Shown: positions 21,559 through 30,022, numbered from the stretch's first letter. The stretch: 64,000 bases of DNA from Lysobacter sp. 5GHs7-4 (GCF_021284765.1 NZ_CP089924.1:2808001-2872000), one strand, 5' to 3'. Notes: generated by a model from the letters alone, not told the origin. Numbers and translations are program-made.

Positions 21559-21840
21559 TTACTTCGACGCCCCGCCCTTGAGCGGTCCGCGCGCCTGCGC
21601 GCGGCGCCGGCGCGCGTCCTTGGGATCGGCCAGCAAGGGCCGCAACAGCTCGATCCGGTCGCCGTCGCGCAGCGCCGCATCGGGCTCGGCGCGCACGCCG
21701 TACACGGCATAGGCCACCGCCTCCGCGTCGTCGTCCCAGCCGGCCAGGGCCAGCGCATCGCGCAGGCGCGCGCCGTCGGGCAGGTCCAGCGTCAGCGTCT
21801 CGAACCGCCGCGGCCAGGCGCGGACCAGCTCGATTTTCAC
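21559..21840 (-). CDS. rnfH: RnfH family ubiquitin-like protein
   Basis: 93 residues of the UPF0125/RnfH family, beta-grasp proteins of unknown role. The ending RIELLRPLLADPKDARRRRA is the clearest family feature. The start is GTG at 21840, whose GTGA overlaps the ratA stop, so it is translated with ratA, as is typical. Despite the name, no Rnf electron-transport genes are nearby. Confidence 0.92.
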   Translation of the reverse strand: MKIELVRAWPRRFETLTLDLPDGARLRDALALAGWDDDAEAVAYAVYGVRAEPDAALRDGDRIELLRPLLADPKDARRRRAQARGPLKGGASK

Positions 21841-22271
21841 GCCTCGTCCTCGCGGTCGGCCACCCGCACGAAGTCGTCGACCATGCGGTCGGCCAGGCTC
21901 TGGAAGCCGATCGCCATCGCCGGGCCCAGCAGCTTCACCGCCGGCTCGAAGTCCAGGGTCAGGGTGACCTTGCAGGCGCACTCGTCCAGGGCGTGGAACT
22001 CCCAGCGCCCGCCGAGCTGGCGGAACGGGCCGTCGACCAGCTTGAGCTCGATGTGGTGCGGCGGCGACAGGGTGTTGCGGGTGGTGAACCAGGTCCGCAG
22101 CGCCCCCAGCCCCAGGTCCAACCGCGCCACCATGTGGTCCTCGCTGCTCTCCAGCACCTGCGCGTTGTCGCACCAGTCGAAGCGGCGCGGATAGGCCGCC
22201 ACGTCGTTGACCAGCGCGTACATGCGCGCGGCGGAGTGTTCGACTAGGGCGGAACGGCGGATGATCGGCAT
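21837..22271 (-). CDS. ratA: RatA family START/COQ10-like protein
   Basis: 144 residues. Residues [20 protein letters not shown] and [18 protein letters not shown] are characteristic. The family is a coenzyme-Q-binding or ribosome-association START domain. In E. coli RatA was reported to block ribosome subunit association, while the COQ10 homologues assist quinone function. The gene is divergent from smpB and overlaps rnfH, a conserved arrangement in gammaproteobacteria. Confidence 0.94.
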   Translation of the reverse strand: MPIIRRSALVEHSAARMYALVNDVAAYPRRFDWCDNAQVLESSEDHMVARLDLGLGALRTWFTTRNTLSPPHHIELKLVDGPFRQLGGRWEFHALDECACKVTLTLDFEPAVKLLGPAMAIGFQSLADRMVDDFVRVADREDEA

Positions 22272-22313
22272 GGAGGATTCGCTAGCGGCCACGCAATCGG
22301 GGACAATGCCGCG

Positions 22314-22826
22314 ATGGCTAAGAATGAAAACAACAAGGCTGGCAAGAATAAAGGAAAGGGCGCCGCCGGCGGCACCATCGCCCTGAACAAGCGCTCGCGC
22401 CACGATTACCACCTGGAAGAACGCTTCGAGGCCGGCCTGGCCCTGCAGGGCTGGGAGCTCAAGGCGATCCGCGCCGGACGCGCCAACATCACCGACGCCT
22501 ACGCGGTCATCCGCGAGGGCGAGATGTTCCTGTACGGCTCCCAGATCAACCCGCTGATCTCCGCCTCGACCCACGTCGTGGCCGAGGAGCGCCGCACCCG
22601 CAAACTGCTGCTGCACCGGCGCGAGATCGACAACCTGATCGGCCGCGTCCAGCGCGACGGCTACACCGTGGTGCTCACCGCGCTGTATTGGAAGGGCAAC
22701 AAGGTCAAGGCCGAGGTCGCCCTGGCCAAGGGCAAGCAGAGCCACGACAAGCGCGAGGCCAGCAAGGAACGCGACTGGGCGCGCGAGAAACAGCGCGTGA
22801 TGCGGCGGCATAACCGCGACGCTTGA
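22314..22826 (+). CDS. smpB: SsrA-binding protein SmpB
   Basis: 170 residues. It binds tmRNA and guides it into stalled ribosomes. The OB-fold core has [38 protein letters not shown] and [19 protein letters not shown]. The C-terminal tail is basic ([20 protein letters not shown]), as needed for decoding-centre contacts. The N-terminus carries a Lys/Asn/Gly-rich extension of about 20 residues before the core. The tmRNA gene is about 7 kb away in this window. Confidence 0.98.
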   Translation: MAKNENNKAGKNKGKGAAGGTIALNKRSRHDYHLEERFEAGLALQGWELKAIRAGRANITDAYAVIREGEMFLYGSQINPLISASTHVVAEERRTRKLLLHRREIDNLIGRVQRDGYTVVLTALYWKGNKVKAEVALAKGKQSHDKREASKERDWAREKQRVMRRHNRDA

Positions 22827-22870
22827 GGTCGGGATTGGGCGTTTGGTGTTTGGACGAACCCCGGCCCCAA

Positions 22871-23333
22871 CGCAACTCCCGATCCGTCATCCCCGCGAAG
22901 GCGGGGATCCAGTGACTTCAGCACCATGCCACGCATTTCTGCGTCGGCACAGCCAAGAGCGAATCCTCCCCAACCCTCCTTTTACAAAGGAGGGAGCAAC
23001 TTACAAAGAAGGGAGCAACAGCCTGAGGAGGGAACAGCCCCCCCTTCGCAACTCCCGATCCGTCATCCCCGCGAAAGCGGGGATCCAGTGACTTCAGCAC
23101 CATGCCGCGCATTTCTGCGTCGGTACAGCAAAGAGCGAATCCTCCCCAACCCTCCTTTTACAAAGGAGGGAGCAACAGCCTGAGGAGGAAACAGGTACCC
23201 CTTCGCAACTCCCGATCCGTCATCCGCGCGAAAGCGGGGATCCAGTGACTTCAGCACCATGCCGCGCATTTCTGCGTCGGCACAGCCAAGAGCGAATCCT
23301 CCCCAACCCTCCTTTTACAAAGGAGGGAGCAAC
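22871..23333. repeat. Three direct copies of a 130-bp composite repeat
   Basis: The gap between smpB and the kinase (22827-23376) has no gene. It holds three near-identical units, at 22871-23000, 23047-23176 and 23204-23333. Each begins with the hairpin repeat cccgcgaaggcgggg in the setting tccgtcatcc...atccagtgac, continues with a shared 55-bp segment, and ends in a second hairpin, ccctccttttacaaaggagg. The period is 176 then 157 bp; the longer first spacing is due to a partial duplication of the second hairpin near 23001-23015. The elements point away from the kinase gene and may end transcription. Confidence 0.88.
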
Positions 23334-23376
23334 GGCTCGATGAGGGAGCGAACCCCCAACGCTGCAGATAGCGCCC

Positions 23377-25566
23377 CTACTCCCCAGGCAACGTAAACGT
23401 AAACGTCGCCCCCTGTCCCTCGACGCCGTCGGCGCGGATCGTGCCGCCGTGGCGTTCGACGATGCGTTTGACCGAGGCCAGGCCGATGCCGTGGCCGGGG
23501 AAGTCGCTGTCGGTGTGCAGGCGCTGGAACGGGCGGAACAGCTTGCCCACGTACTCCTGGGCGAAGCCGGCGCCGTTGTCGCGCACATAGAACTCGGGCA
23601 GGCCCTGAGCGTTGATGTCGGCACCGAACGCGATCCGCGGTTGCGACTGCAGGCGGGTGAACTTCCAGGCATTACCCAACAGGTTGGCCAGCAGGTTGCG
23701 CAGCAAGGCGGCGTCGCCGACCACCTGCAGGCCCGGCTGGATATCGACCTGGACGCTGCGTTGCGGGTCGGCGGTGCGCAGTTCCTCGACGATCTCCCCG
23801 GCCAGCTTGCTCAGGTCGATGCGGTCCAGCTTGAGTTCGCTGCGCGCCAGGCGCGACATCTGCAGCAGGGCGTCGATCAGCTCGCCCATGCGTCCGGCCG
23901 CCTTGCGCACGCGGCCGAGGTAATCCCGGCCCGAATCGTCGAGCTGGGCGGTGTGCTTCTCGATCAGGATGCGGCTGAAGCCCTCGATCGCGCGCAAGGG
24001 CGCGCGCAGATCGTGGGACACGCTGTAGGCGAACGCTTCCAGCTCCTGATTGGCCTGGCTGAGCTCGCGCGTGCGCAGCGCCACGCGCGCCTCCAGCGTG
24101 CGGTTGAGCGCGTGCACGCGCGCTTCCGCGCGCAGGCGCTCGGTCACGTCCTCGACCTGGACCAGGCCGCTGATGTCCTGACCGATATTGCCCGGCACCG
24201 GCGCGTAGGTCAGCTGGACCTGACGCACCAGCCCGTCCTCGCGGTGCAGGCGGCGGGTGGCGCGGTGCACGCCGTCGGTGTCGGTGCGGCCGGTGGCCTT
24301 GCCGATCAGCTCCTGATCTTCGTTCTCGAACAGCGCATCGAAGCGCATGCCCTGCAAGGCCGCCTCGTTGTTGCCGACGATCGCCACCAGCGCCGGATTG
24401 GCGTCGACGATGCGCCCGTCGCTGTCCAGCAGCGCCTTGCCGATCGCCGAGTAGCGCATCGCGCTGCGGAAACGCGTTTCGCTGCGGCGATAGTCCTCGG
24501 TCATGCGCAGCGCGATCTTGCGCGCGCGCGCCTCGGTGCGCGCCAGGGTCAGCGCCACCGCGTACAGCAGCAGCGAGGCGAACAATCCCAGCGCCAGCAT
24601 GTTCTGCAGGCTGGCCAGGCGCGGCGCCGACTGCGCCTGCGGCGCGGATTCGAAATCCAGTCGCCAGTGCCGGCCGTACACGTTCAACAGGGTCGAATGG
24701 CGGAACGCCGGTTCCGCCTTGTCGCGCTCACCAGGACTGGAATACAGCAAGGCGTTCGGCCCGCTATCGATGTCGTAGACGCGGAAACGCACGTCCTTGA
24801 ACGAGTTGTTCAAGGAATTCTCGACGAAGCGCTGCATGCGGAACGGCACGTACACCCAGCCCTGCATCGAGCTGCGGCGCGCGTCCAGGCTCGCCGGCCG
24901 GTCGCCGCCGCGGTACACCGGCAGGTACAGCACCAGGCCGACGTGCTGTTCGGCACCGTCCTGGATCAGGTGCACCGGCCCTGTCAGCTGCGGCTGCCCC
25001 GACTCCAGCGCCGCCAGCATCGCTTCGGCGCGGGTCGGCTCGGAGTACATGTCGTAACCGATCGCCGCCACGTTGGCCGCGGTCTTGGGTTCCAGGTACA
25101 GGATCGGGCCGTAGTCGCGGCGTATGCCGCGCGGACGCACTTCGAGCATGCCGTAGCCGGACTCGCGCCACTCGGTCTGCAGGTCCGGCAGGCGTGAGCT
25201 GCGCACGTAGCCGCCAAAGCCCAGGCCCAGCATGGCCGAGAACCGCCGGTTCAGATCCATGCCGTCGACATACGCCCGCCACTGCTGCGGCGTAGGCCGC
25301 GCGACCGAGGCGAACAAAGACACGCCGCCGCCGGCGACCAGTTCGTAGTAGACCAGGCGCTGCCGCACCAGATCGGTGACGTTCTCGCTCTGGGCGCGGA
25401 ACTCGGACTCGGCTGAGCGCAGCTCGCGATCGCGCGCCACGGTCCAGGCCGTGAACACGAAGATCAGGGCGCCGATCAGCACCAGCAGCGCGAGCAGATA
25501 GCTGCGGCGCGGTACCAGGCCGGACAGTTGGGTGGCGGCGGAATCGTCCAGGTCGGCTGGGCTCAT
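23377..25566 (-). CDS. Orphan CHASE-PAS sensor histidine kinase
   Basis: 729 residues. Two membrane segments (about 22-44 and 315-338) flank a periplasmic CHASE-type domain (blocks VARPTPQQWRAYVDGMDLNR and GYDMYSEPTRAEAM). A cytoplasmic PAS domain follows (about 360-470, ALLDSDGRIVDANPALVAIV). Then HisKA with the phospho-acceptor in SVSHDLRAPLRAIEGFS, and the HATPase domain with LLANLLGNAWKF (N box), VRDNGAGF (G1) and GHGIGLASVKRI (G2). No response regulator is adjacent, so its partner is elsewhere. I chose the ATG at 25566; the one at 25611 would add a Cys-containing leader. The ligand is unknown; CHASE domains can bind small molecules such as adenine derivatives or peptides. Confidence 0.93.
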   Translation of the reverse strand: MSPADLDDSAATQLSGLVPRRSYLLALLVLIGALIFVFTAWTVARDRELRSAESEFRAQSENVTDLVRQRLVYYELVAGGGVSLFASVARPTPQQWRAYVDGMDLNRRFSAMLGLGFGGYVRSSRLPDLQTEWRESGYGMLEVRPRGIRRDYGPILYLEPKTAANVAAIGYDMYSEPTRAEAMLAALESGQPQLTGPVHLIQDGAEQHVGLVLYLPVYRGGDRPASLDARRSSMQGWVYVPFRMQRFVENSLNNSFKDVRFRVYDIDSGPNALLYSSPGERDKAEPAFRHSTLLNVYGRHWRLDFESAPQAQSAPRLASLQNMLALGLFASLLLYAVALTLARTEARARKIALRMTEDYRRSETRFRSAMRYSAIGKALLDSDGRIVDANPALVAIVGNNEAALQGMRFDALFENEDQELIGKATGRTDTDGVHRATRRLHREDGLVRQVQLTYAPVPGNIGQDISGLVQVEDVTERLRAEARVHALNRTLEARVALRTRELSQANQELEAFAYSVSHDLRAPLRAIEGFSRILIEKHTAQLDDSGRDYLGRVRKAAGRMGELIDALLQMSRLARSELKLDRIDLSKLAGEIVEELRTADPQRSVQVDIQPGLQVVGDAALLRNLLANLLGNAWKFTRLQSQPRIAFGADINAQGLPEFYVRDNGAGFAQEYVGKLFRPFQRLHTDSDFPGHGIGLASVKRIVERHGGTIRADGVEGQGATFTFTLPGE

Positions 25567-25618
25567 GCGGGCAGCATACCGCGAGCACGCATGCCGGCAC
25601 CTTTCCGGCACTGCGCAG

Positions 25619-26059
25619 CTAAGGCCGCGGCGATCGCCGGGCCTCGCGGCGCAGACCCTCCAGCATCAGCAGGTTCACGCAATCCAAGTGCTCGCCGGCG
25701 ATGCGGCGGCACAGGCGCGCCCAGCGCCGTTGCTCGTTGGCGCTGCGGCCCGCGCGCTCCAATTGCGCGACATGCAGATCGATCTCGCGCGCCAACAGCA
25801 GCAGCGCGTCGCCATTGCGGCTCTCGCGCGCGGCCAGGTCGGGTCGCGCATGCTGCCGCCACAGCCACAAGGCCAACGCGCAGGCCGCGACCGCGACCAG
25901 CAGGGCCAGCGCCGCGGCGAAGCCGGCCGCCACCGGCGACAGGCCGCTGCCCGCCCAGGGCGACAAGGCCGACTCGGCGACGCCGCTCGCGAGCCTGGCG
26001 ACGCCGCCCGATGCGCGACCGGCGGCATCGGCGAGCAAGGCGCAGGCACGCCCCGCCAT
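25619..26059 (-). CDS. Small single-pass membrane protein downstream of HTH gene
   Basis: 146 residues. One hydrophobic segment (about 42-68, VAAGFAAALALLVAVAACAL) is preceded by an Ala/Gly/Ser-rich stretch and followed by a charged cytoplasmic helix region (REIDLHVAQLERAGRSANEQ and RRIAGEHLDCVNLLMLEG). I do not recognise the family. Its ATG overlaps the stop of the Cro/YdaS-like gene (ATGA), so it is translated with that regulator. It could be an effector controlled by it. The 52-bp gap to the histidine kinase is small, but no coupling is evident. Confidence 0.7.
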   Translation of the reverse strand: MAGRACALLADAAGRASGGVARLASGVAESALSPWAGSGLSPVAAGFAAALALLVAVAACALALWLWRQHARPDLAARESRNGDALLLLAREIDLHVAQLERAGRSANEQRRWARLCRRIAGEHLDCVNLLMLEGLRREARRSPRP

Positions 26060-26325
26060 CAACGCCGCACCGTGCGCGGTGGCAGGGCCAACAGCTCGAT
26101 CGCGCTGACCCGTCCGGCGCAGGCGTCGGCCATGCGCAAAGCGCGGTTGCGCGTGGAAACGAAGCCTTTGATGCGCATTTGACGCAGCATTTCTGTGGAC
26201 ACACCGGCGGCCTGAGCCGCCGATCCGACCGTCGCGAAGCACGCGACATAACGCTGGATCGGGTTTTCGCGGGAGTTTCCGCTTTTCGCCATCGCAAGCG
26301 CGGCGGCACGAACTGTATCGGCCAC
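26059..26325 (-). CDS. Cro/YdaS-like DNA-binding protein
   Basis: 88 residues from GTG, preceded by AGGG six to nine bases upstream; the ATG at 26292 would give 77. The centre SAAQAAGVSTEMLRQMRIKG looks like a helix-turn-helix (A-x-x-x-GVS-x-x-x-L-x-x-x), followed by STRNRALRMADACAGRVSAI. This layout resembles YdaS/Cro-like phage repressors (helix-turn-helix, then a basic stretch, then a short R-E-like helix). It lies divergently opposite a CI-like gene with an AT-rich gap between, like a phage immunity switch. Family assignment is by pattern only. Confidence 0.75.
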   Translation of the reverse strand: MADTVRAAALAMAKSGNSRENPIQRYVACFATVGSAAQAAGVSTEMLRQMRIKGFVSTRNRALRMADACAGRVSAIELLALPPRTVRR

Positions 26326-26509
26326 GACATCCCTATCGTCGTCTACGCAAACAAAATATACAACTGCAAGTAGCGAAATACAACACCTAAAAAGTGTGAT
26401 TCATTTCCACAAGATGCGCAAGAATGAGTTGCGCTCTCCCGCGCAAGAACGAGTGGACCCCGGTGACGGATAACCGATTGAGCCTGGCAGGATGCACAGG
26501 CGGTACCGC
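26326..26509. promoter_or_regulatory. AT-rich divergent control region with repeat operators
   Basis: This 184-bp gap between two divergent HTH genes is much richer in A/T than the surroundings, especially 26340-26430. It has a 14-bp direct repeat (gcgcaagaatgagt at 26416-26429 and gcgcaagaacgagt at 26441-26454, one mismatch, 25 bp apart), a plausible operator pair. AT-rich stretches such as acaaaatatacaactg could hold -10 boxes for both genes. Confidence 0.55.
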
Positions 26510-26881
26510 ATGAGCAGCACGCCGCACGACGAATTCGCCCGCCGCCTGCACCAGGCGCTGGATTTCTCGGGCTTCGCCAAGGGCCGCGCCCGTACCGGCG
26601 CGCTCGCCTCGTATTACGGGGTGAGCCGCGAGACCGCGCGCAAATGGCTGATCGGCCTGGCCCTGCCCGAGCTGGAACGCATGCTCTCGATCGCCGTGCA
26701 GCAGCACGTGAGTTTCGAGTGGCTGGCCACGGGCCGCGGCACCATCGAAGGCAAATCGCTGTCGGTGCGCGACCAGACCACCAAGTACAGCGATCCCGAC
26801 GAGCTGCGCCTGATGGGCCTGATGCGCAAACTGTCGCGCAAGAAACGACGCGCCCTGATCGAGCTGCTCGACGGTCACTGA
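26510..26881 (+). CDS. CI-like helix-turn-helix repressor (no protease domain)
   Basis: 123 residues. The N-terminal part has the helix-turn-helix LASYYGVSRETARKWLIGLA (near 35-54), in the XRE/phage-repressor style, followed by LPELERMLSIAVQQHVSFEW with the typical L-x-x-x-L-x-x-V-s-x-x-WL-x-x-G ending ATGRG. The C-terminus is short and basic (MRKLSRKKRRALIELLDGH); there is no S24 peptidase domain. It is divergent from the Cro/YdaS-like gene. It might be a remnant or a domesticated switch. An alternative start at 26492 would add six residues. Confidence 0.82.
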   Translation: MSSTPHDEFARRLHQALDFSGFAKGRARTGALASYYGVSRETARKWLIGLALPELERMLSIAVQQHVSFEWLATGRGTIEGKSLSVRDQTTKYSDPDELRLMGLMRKLSRKKRRALIELLDGH

Positions 26882-27187
26882 GGTCGTCGCGCCCGTACAG
26901 GGGCCGCGCCGCTGCCATCGCACCTCCTGTCGCCGGCACGTCCTGTGCCCGGTATCAGGTTAGGCGATGGACGTCGCAGGCGATGAGACTGGCTGCGGCA
27001 TCGCACGACTCGCCGAGGCTGCGCACCGCGTGCACCTGCGCAAGCCGGCGCTACGGCGGGCCCGCAGCACCGGTTCAACGCAAGATCCGGCCGTGACGCG
27101 CGCCGTCGATTGACGCCGCAGCCGGCGGCACCGAGCATCCGCCGATCGCGCGGCCCGTATGCCGCCGCCCTCACGTTCGCAACGCGC
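26882..27187. other. Gap without recognised element
   Basis: 306 bp between the CI-like gene and the SseB-like gene. I see no gene, hairpin repeat or clear promoter here. The sequence is GC-rich and unremarkable. Confidence 0.5.
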
Positions 27188-27979
27188 ATGGATTCGACAC
27201 CCACCCCTCTGGACACCGCCCTGGCCCAAGCCGCCGCCGACCCGGCCGCGCGGCCGGCGTTCTACCGTCTGCTGCTGGATTCGCAGATCTACGTAATCGG
27301 CCACACTCGCACGCCCGAGGCCAGCGACGACCCCAACGCCGGCCGTAACAAGCTGGCGGTGATGCAATGGCAGAAGGACGACGGCACGCTCTATCTGCCC
27401 TTCTTCACCAGCCTGCAGGCGCTGCAGCGCGAGATCGATGCCGAAGTGGCGGTGATCGGCGTGACCGCGCGGGAGTTCTTCCAGATCACGCGCGGCGCGC
27501 GTCTAGTGCTTAACCCCAGCTCGCAGTACGGCAGGGAGTTCGATCCCGGGGAAATCGCCGCCCTGCTGGACACCGGGTCCGTCCACGCCGCCAGCCCGCG
27601 CGTCGTCGCGCGCAGCAGCGAAGTCTTGCTGGGGCAGCCGCAGCACACGCCACAGCGCATGCTGGCCAGCCTGCGCAGCCTGTTGTCGAAACACGGGCAA
27701 GTCCGCGCCGCCTACCTGGCGCAGATGCACGATCCCGCCGTCACGCCCGCGCCGGTGCTGCTGATCGGCCTGGACGGCGACGGCGATCTGACGCGGACGG
27801 TGCAGGACGTCGGCGCGGTGGCGGCCGACACCGCCGATCATGCACCGGGCGTCGACGTCGTGCTGATCCAACGAGGCGACAACGGCTTGAGCGACTATTT
27901 GCTACGCGAGGTCGAACCGTTCTACCGGCGTTCGCTGGGCGCTACGCTGCGCGGCTGGTTTTCGGGCGAGCGACGCTGA
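27188..27979 (+). CDS. SseB family protein
   Basis: 263 residues, cytoplasmic. The N-terminal domain has LDTALAQAAADPAARPAFYR, LLDSQIYVIGHT and KLAVMQWQKDDGTLYLPFFT followed by SLQALQREI. It matches the SseB N-terminal domain. The C-terminal SseB domain contains PVLLIGLDGDGDL and ends LREVEPFYRRSLGATLRGWF. SseB was named for enhanced serine sensitivity and its molecular role is unclear. I chose the ATG at 27188 since homologues start about here, but no convincing ribosome-binding site precedes it. Confidence 0.85.
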   Translation: MDSTPTPLDTALAQAAADPAARPAFYRLLLDSQIYVIGHTRTPEASDDPNAGRNKLAVMQWQKDDGTLYLPFFTSLQALQREIDAEVAVIGVTAREFFQITRGARLVLNPSSQYGREFDPGEIAALLDTGSVHAASPRVVARSSEVLLGQPQHTPQRMLASLRSLLSKHGQVRAAYLAQMHDPAVTPAPVLLIGLDGDGDLTRTVQDVGAVAADTADHAPGVDVVLIQRGDNGLSDYLLREVEPFYRRSLGATLRGWFSGERR

Positions 27980-28125
27980 GGAACGCGACCGCGGGGATGG
28001 CTCGATAGCGCGCCCGGGAGACGAAACGTCACGCCGAACATTGGCAACGCAGGCGTTACACCGCCCCACTCCGCCACCGTCCATCCCGATGCGCGACACC
28101 GCTAGCCGCGCCCGCTTTTACACGC

Positions 28126-28437
28126 TCACGGCAACGTGAACTTCCGCATCGCACGCAAGGGCCAGACCGAGGTGAAACGCGCGCCGCCGATCAGGCGATA
28201 GGCGGCCGACACGCCGTTGGTCACGCCCAATCGTTCCAGCACCTCGCGCGCGCGCCGGAACGACTGGCGCGGATCGGCGGTGTTCATGAACAGATTGATC
28301 TCTTTCGGGCTGACGTCGTAGCCCTCCAGCTCGACGCTGTCGCCCAGAGCCTGCTTGAGCTCGCTTTCCAACGAACCCAGGAAGGCCTCGTCCGTGAGCG
28401 ACTTGCGCCAGAACTTGATGACGAGTTGCTGATCCAT
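28126..28437 (-). CDS. Conserved-looking small protein, unknown function
   Basis: 103 residues, no signal peptide. It begins MDQQLVIKFWRKSLTDEAFL and has SFRRAREVLERLGVTNGVSA in the middle. The layout suggests an alpha/beta protein with mixed charge. I do not recognise a family. The gene is 55 bp before the pyridoxamine-oxidase-like gene reading in the same order on the minus strand, so the two may share a promoter. A longer start would add nine residues. It has normal codon use for this chromosome. Confidence 0.7.
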   Translation of the reverse strand: MDQQLVIKFWRKSLTDEAFLGSLESELKQALGDSVELEGYDVSPKEINLFMNTADPRQSFRRAREVLERLGVTNGVSAAYRLIGGARFTSVWPLRAMRKFTLP

Positions 28438-28491
28438 GCGCCCATTGTAGGCGCCAATCCGCAAGCCCGGCGTGGGCCGCGCCCTGCCCGT

Positions 28492-28977
28492 CTAGCCCAG
28501 CTTCACCTCGCCGACCTTGTCCTGGTAATCCTTCTTCGGATCGACGCCCAGCAGCATCTTGACGCCCGCCAGCAGGCTGTTCTCGTTGAGCCAGACCTCG
28601 GCCTCGGCCGCGTCGAAACGCAGCAGGGCCAACTTGGGATCGTCCTTGCCGCCCTCGAACCAGGCCGCGATGAAGGGATTCCACAAACGCTCGATCGCCG
28701 CGCGGTCCTGATCGCGCACCAGCGTGCCGCTGATGCTGGCGAACAGATCGTGCCCCTTCGACGAGAAGGCCGCGATCGCCGCGCGGCCGGTGGCCAAGTG
28801 CGGCACCAGCGCGTTGTCGGTCGAGGTGAAGAACCAGATCGGACTGCGATCGTCCTCGGTCATGGCGGTCATGGGCCGCGTGTGACCGCGCTCCACGCCG
28901 TCCAGGCCCAGCATCAACGTGCGATCCGAACGCAGCGCCTTCCATAGTTTTTCTTTGAGATCCGCGGCGTCGTGCAT
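28492..28977 (-). CDS. General stress protein, pyridoxamine-oxidase-like fold
   Basis: 161 residues. It begins MHDAADLKEKLWKALRSDRT and has MTAMTEDDRSPIWFFTSTDN, SISGTLVRDQDRAAIERLWN and AWFEGGKDDPKLALLRFDAA. These blocks belong to the general-stress-protein-26 / FMN-binding split-barrel family. These proteins bind FMN or related cofactors; their substrate is usually unknown. The ATG at 28977 has GGTGGG upstream, while the one at 28992 has no site. It lies close to another small unknown gene. Confidence 0.88.
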   Translation of the reverse strand: MHDAADLKEKLWKALRSDRTLMLGLDGVERGHTRPMTAMTEDDRSPIWFFTSTDNALVPHLATGRAAIAAFSSKGHDLFASISGTLVRDQDRAAIERLWNPFIAAWFEGGKDDPKLALLRFDAAEAEVWLNENSLLAGVKMLLGVDPKKDYQDKVGEVKLG

Positions 28978-29282
28978 AACCCACCGTGTCATTTCGCCAG
29001 CGACGTGTGGCCACTGCACGCTACCTATGCCGGCGTACGCCATGCGTGAAGCGCGGCGTACGCGCTCGTCACCCGATCTTGATGCGTGAATAAGCGACCA
29101 GCGGCGAAGCTCACTCCACAGCTTTCGGCAAAAGCACGCTCTGGCCGCGCCCCGAAGCAACGATCCTGGCAGCGCACGTTTCAAAGCCGCTTGCAGCGCA
29201 AGACGCGCCTCGTGTCCGCGCCCTGGCGCCATCGCGCCGGCACCGGAACGCAGCCGGCGCGAGCCGGTGCGCGCAACGCGCC
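28978..29282. other. Gap without recognised element
   Basis: 305 bp between the stress gene and the 63-residue gene. It probably carries the promoter of the stress gene. I see no gene, repeat or strong hairpin. Confidence 0.5.
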
Positions 29283-29474
29283 TCAGTTCTCCAGCGAGGC
29301 CTGCAACGCCACCGCCAAGGCCGCATCGCCCGAGACCAGCTCGCTCCAGCGCAGCTCCAAGCCTTTGCGCCGCCCCTTCTCGACCAGCTTGAGCCGTTCC
29401 GGATCGATGGTGAGCGTGTAGCGCTGATCGCCGATGCTCAGTTCGCGCCGCAGCGGCTTGTCCAGTGGCGTCAT
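29283..29474 (-). CDS. Small conserved protein, paralogue of 37166-37342
   Basis: 63 residues. It begins MTPLDKPLRRELSIGDQRYT and has LTIDPERLKLVEKGRRKG. It is closely similar (about two thirds identical over the first 50 residues) to the 58-residue protein at 37166-37342. It has the pattern of a small beta-rich protein. The function is unknown. The gene lies next to ssrA and near stress-type genes. Two paralogues of so small a protein in one 8-kb stretch support both being real genes. Confidence 0.82.
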   Translation of the reverse strand: MTPLDKPLRRELSIGDQRYTLTIDPERLKLVEKGRRKGLELRWSELVSGDAALAVALQASLEN

Positions 29475-29578
29475 CCCGCATCTCCCAGGCTTGGTGAGCA
29501 GGCGCAGTGTGCGCGCGCGGAGCCGATCTGCAGGTGACGACGCCCGAGCGGCCTGCGTACGCGCGAACAGGCCCGCCC

Positions 29579-29620
29579 CAAACGGACAGGGCCGGCAGCC
29601 TCGCGGCTTGCCGACCCTGT
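29579..29620 (-). terminator. Probable terminator of ssrA
   Basis: A long stem (acagggccggcagcc / ggcttgccgaccctgt, one mismatch and one bulge) lies 24 bp past the tmRNA 3' end. A short U-containing stretch follows on the minus strand. It is a plausible terminator with a strong hairpin. Confidence 0.55.
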
Positions 29621-29643
29621 TCGATCCGTCCTAGACGGCGTAT

Positions 29644-29997
29644 TGGTGGAGGTGGGCGGAATCGAACCGCCGTCCGAAGGCACTCCATCCCCGGCACTAC
29701 ATGCTTAGCGCTCCGTTAGATCTCGCCCCCGGACAGCACGGCGCGCAAAGCGCATCCGGGAACCAGCCTGCTTTGGGTTAACCGGGGGCTGACAGGCGGC
29801 CACCCCTGGCGATTCCGTGATAGTGACCCTACGCTGCGAACACGGACACAAGCAGTTTCGGGGCTTACGCCTTAAGCGGCGAGAGCGTAGTTGTCGTCGT
29901 TGGCAACTAAAAGTTTGCAGCTGGATTTACGAGGAAAGCTACCCCCTCGGCATGCGCCAGGCGATTTCGCAACCCCCGTCGAAGCCAGTGCACCCCC
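29644..29997 (-). ncRNA. ssrA: Transfer-messenger RNA (tmRNA)
   Basis: About 354 nt. The 3' end carries TCCACCA and the T-loop-like GGTTCGATTCC segment, and pairs with the 5' end GGGGGTG to form the tRNA-like acceptor. TGGCTTCGACGGGG near the 5' end is the conserved tmRNA signature. The mRNA-like part (29872-29904, minus) encodes the tag ANDDNYALAA followed by TAA, with GCC as the resume codon. It rescues stalled ribosomes and marks nascent proteins for proteolysis, with SmpB (22314-22826). The 5' leader before the mature end would be trimmed by RNase P. Confidence 0.96.
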
Positions 29998-30022
29998 GGG
30001 GACAGCTCACGCTGACCCGATC

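Noticed and set aside
22843..23269. Short open frames with repeated peptides in the smpB-kinase gap
   Set aside because: They arise from the 130-bp repeat units and share no codon or start features with real genes.
25619..26881. Intact prophage
   Set aside because: Only regulator-like genes are present. No integrase, terminase, capsid, tail, lysis or attachment site is visible within several kb.
29644..29720. tRNA-like 3' end and T loop
   Set aside because: This is the tRNA-like domain of tmRNA. There is no anticodon arm, and the 5' partner lies 350 nt away.
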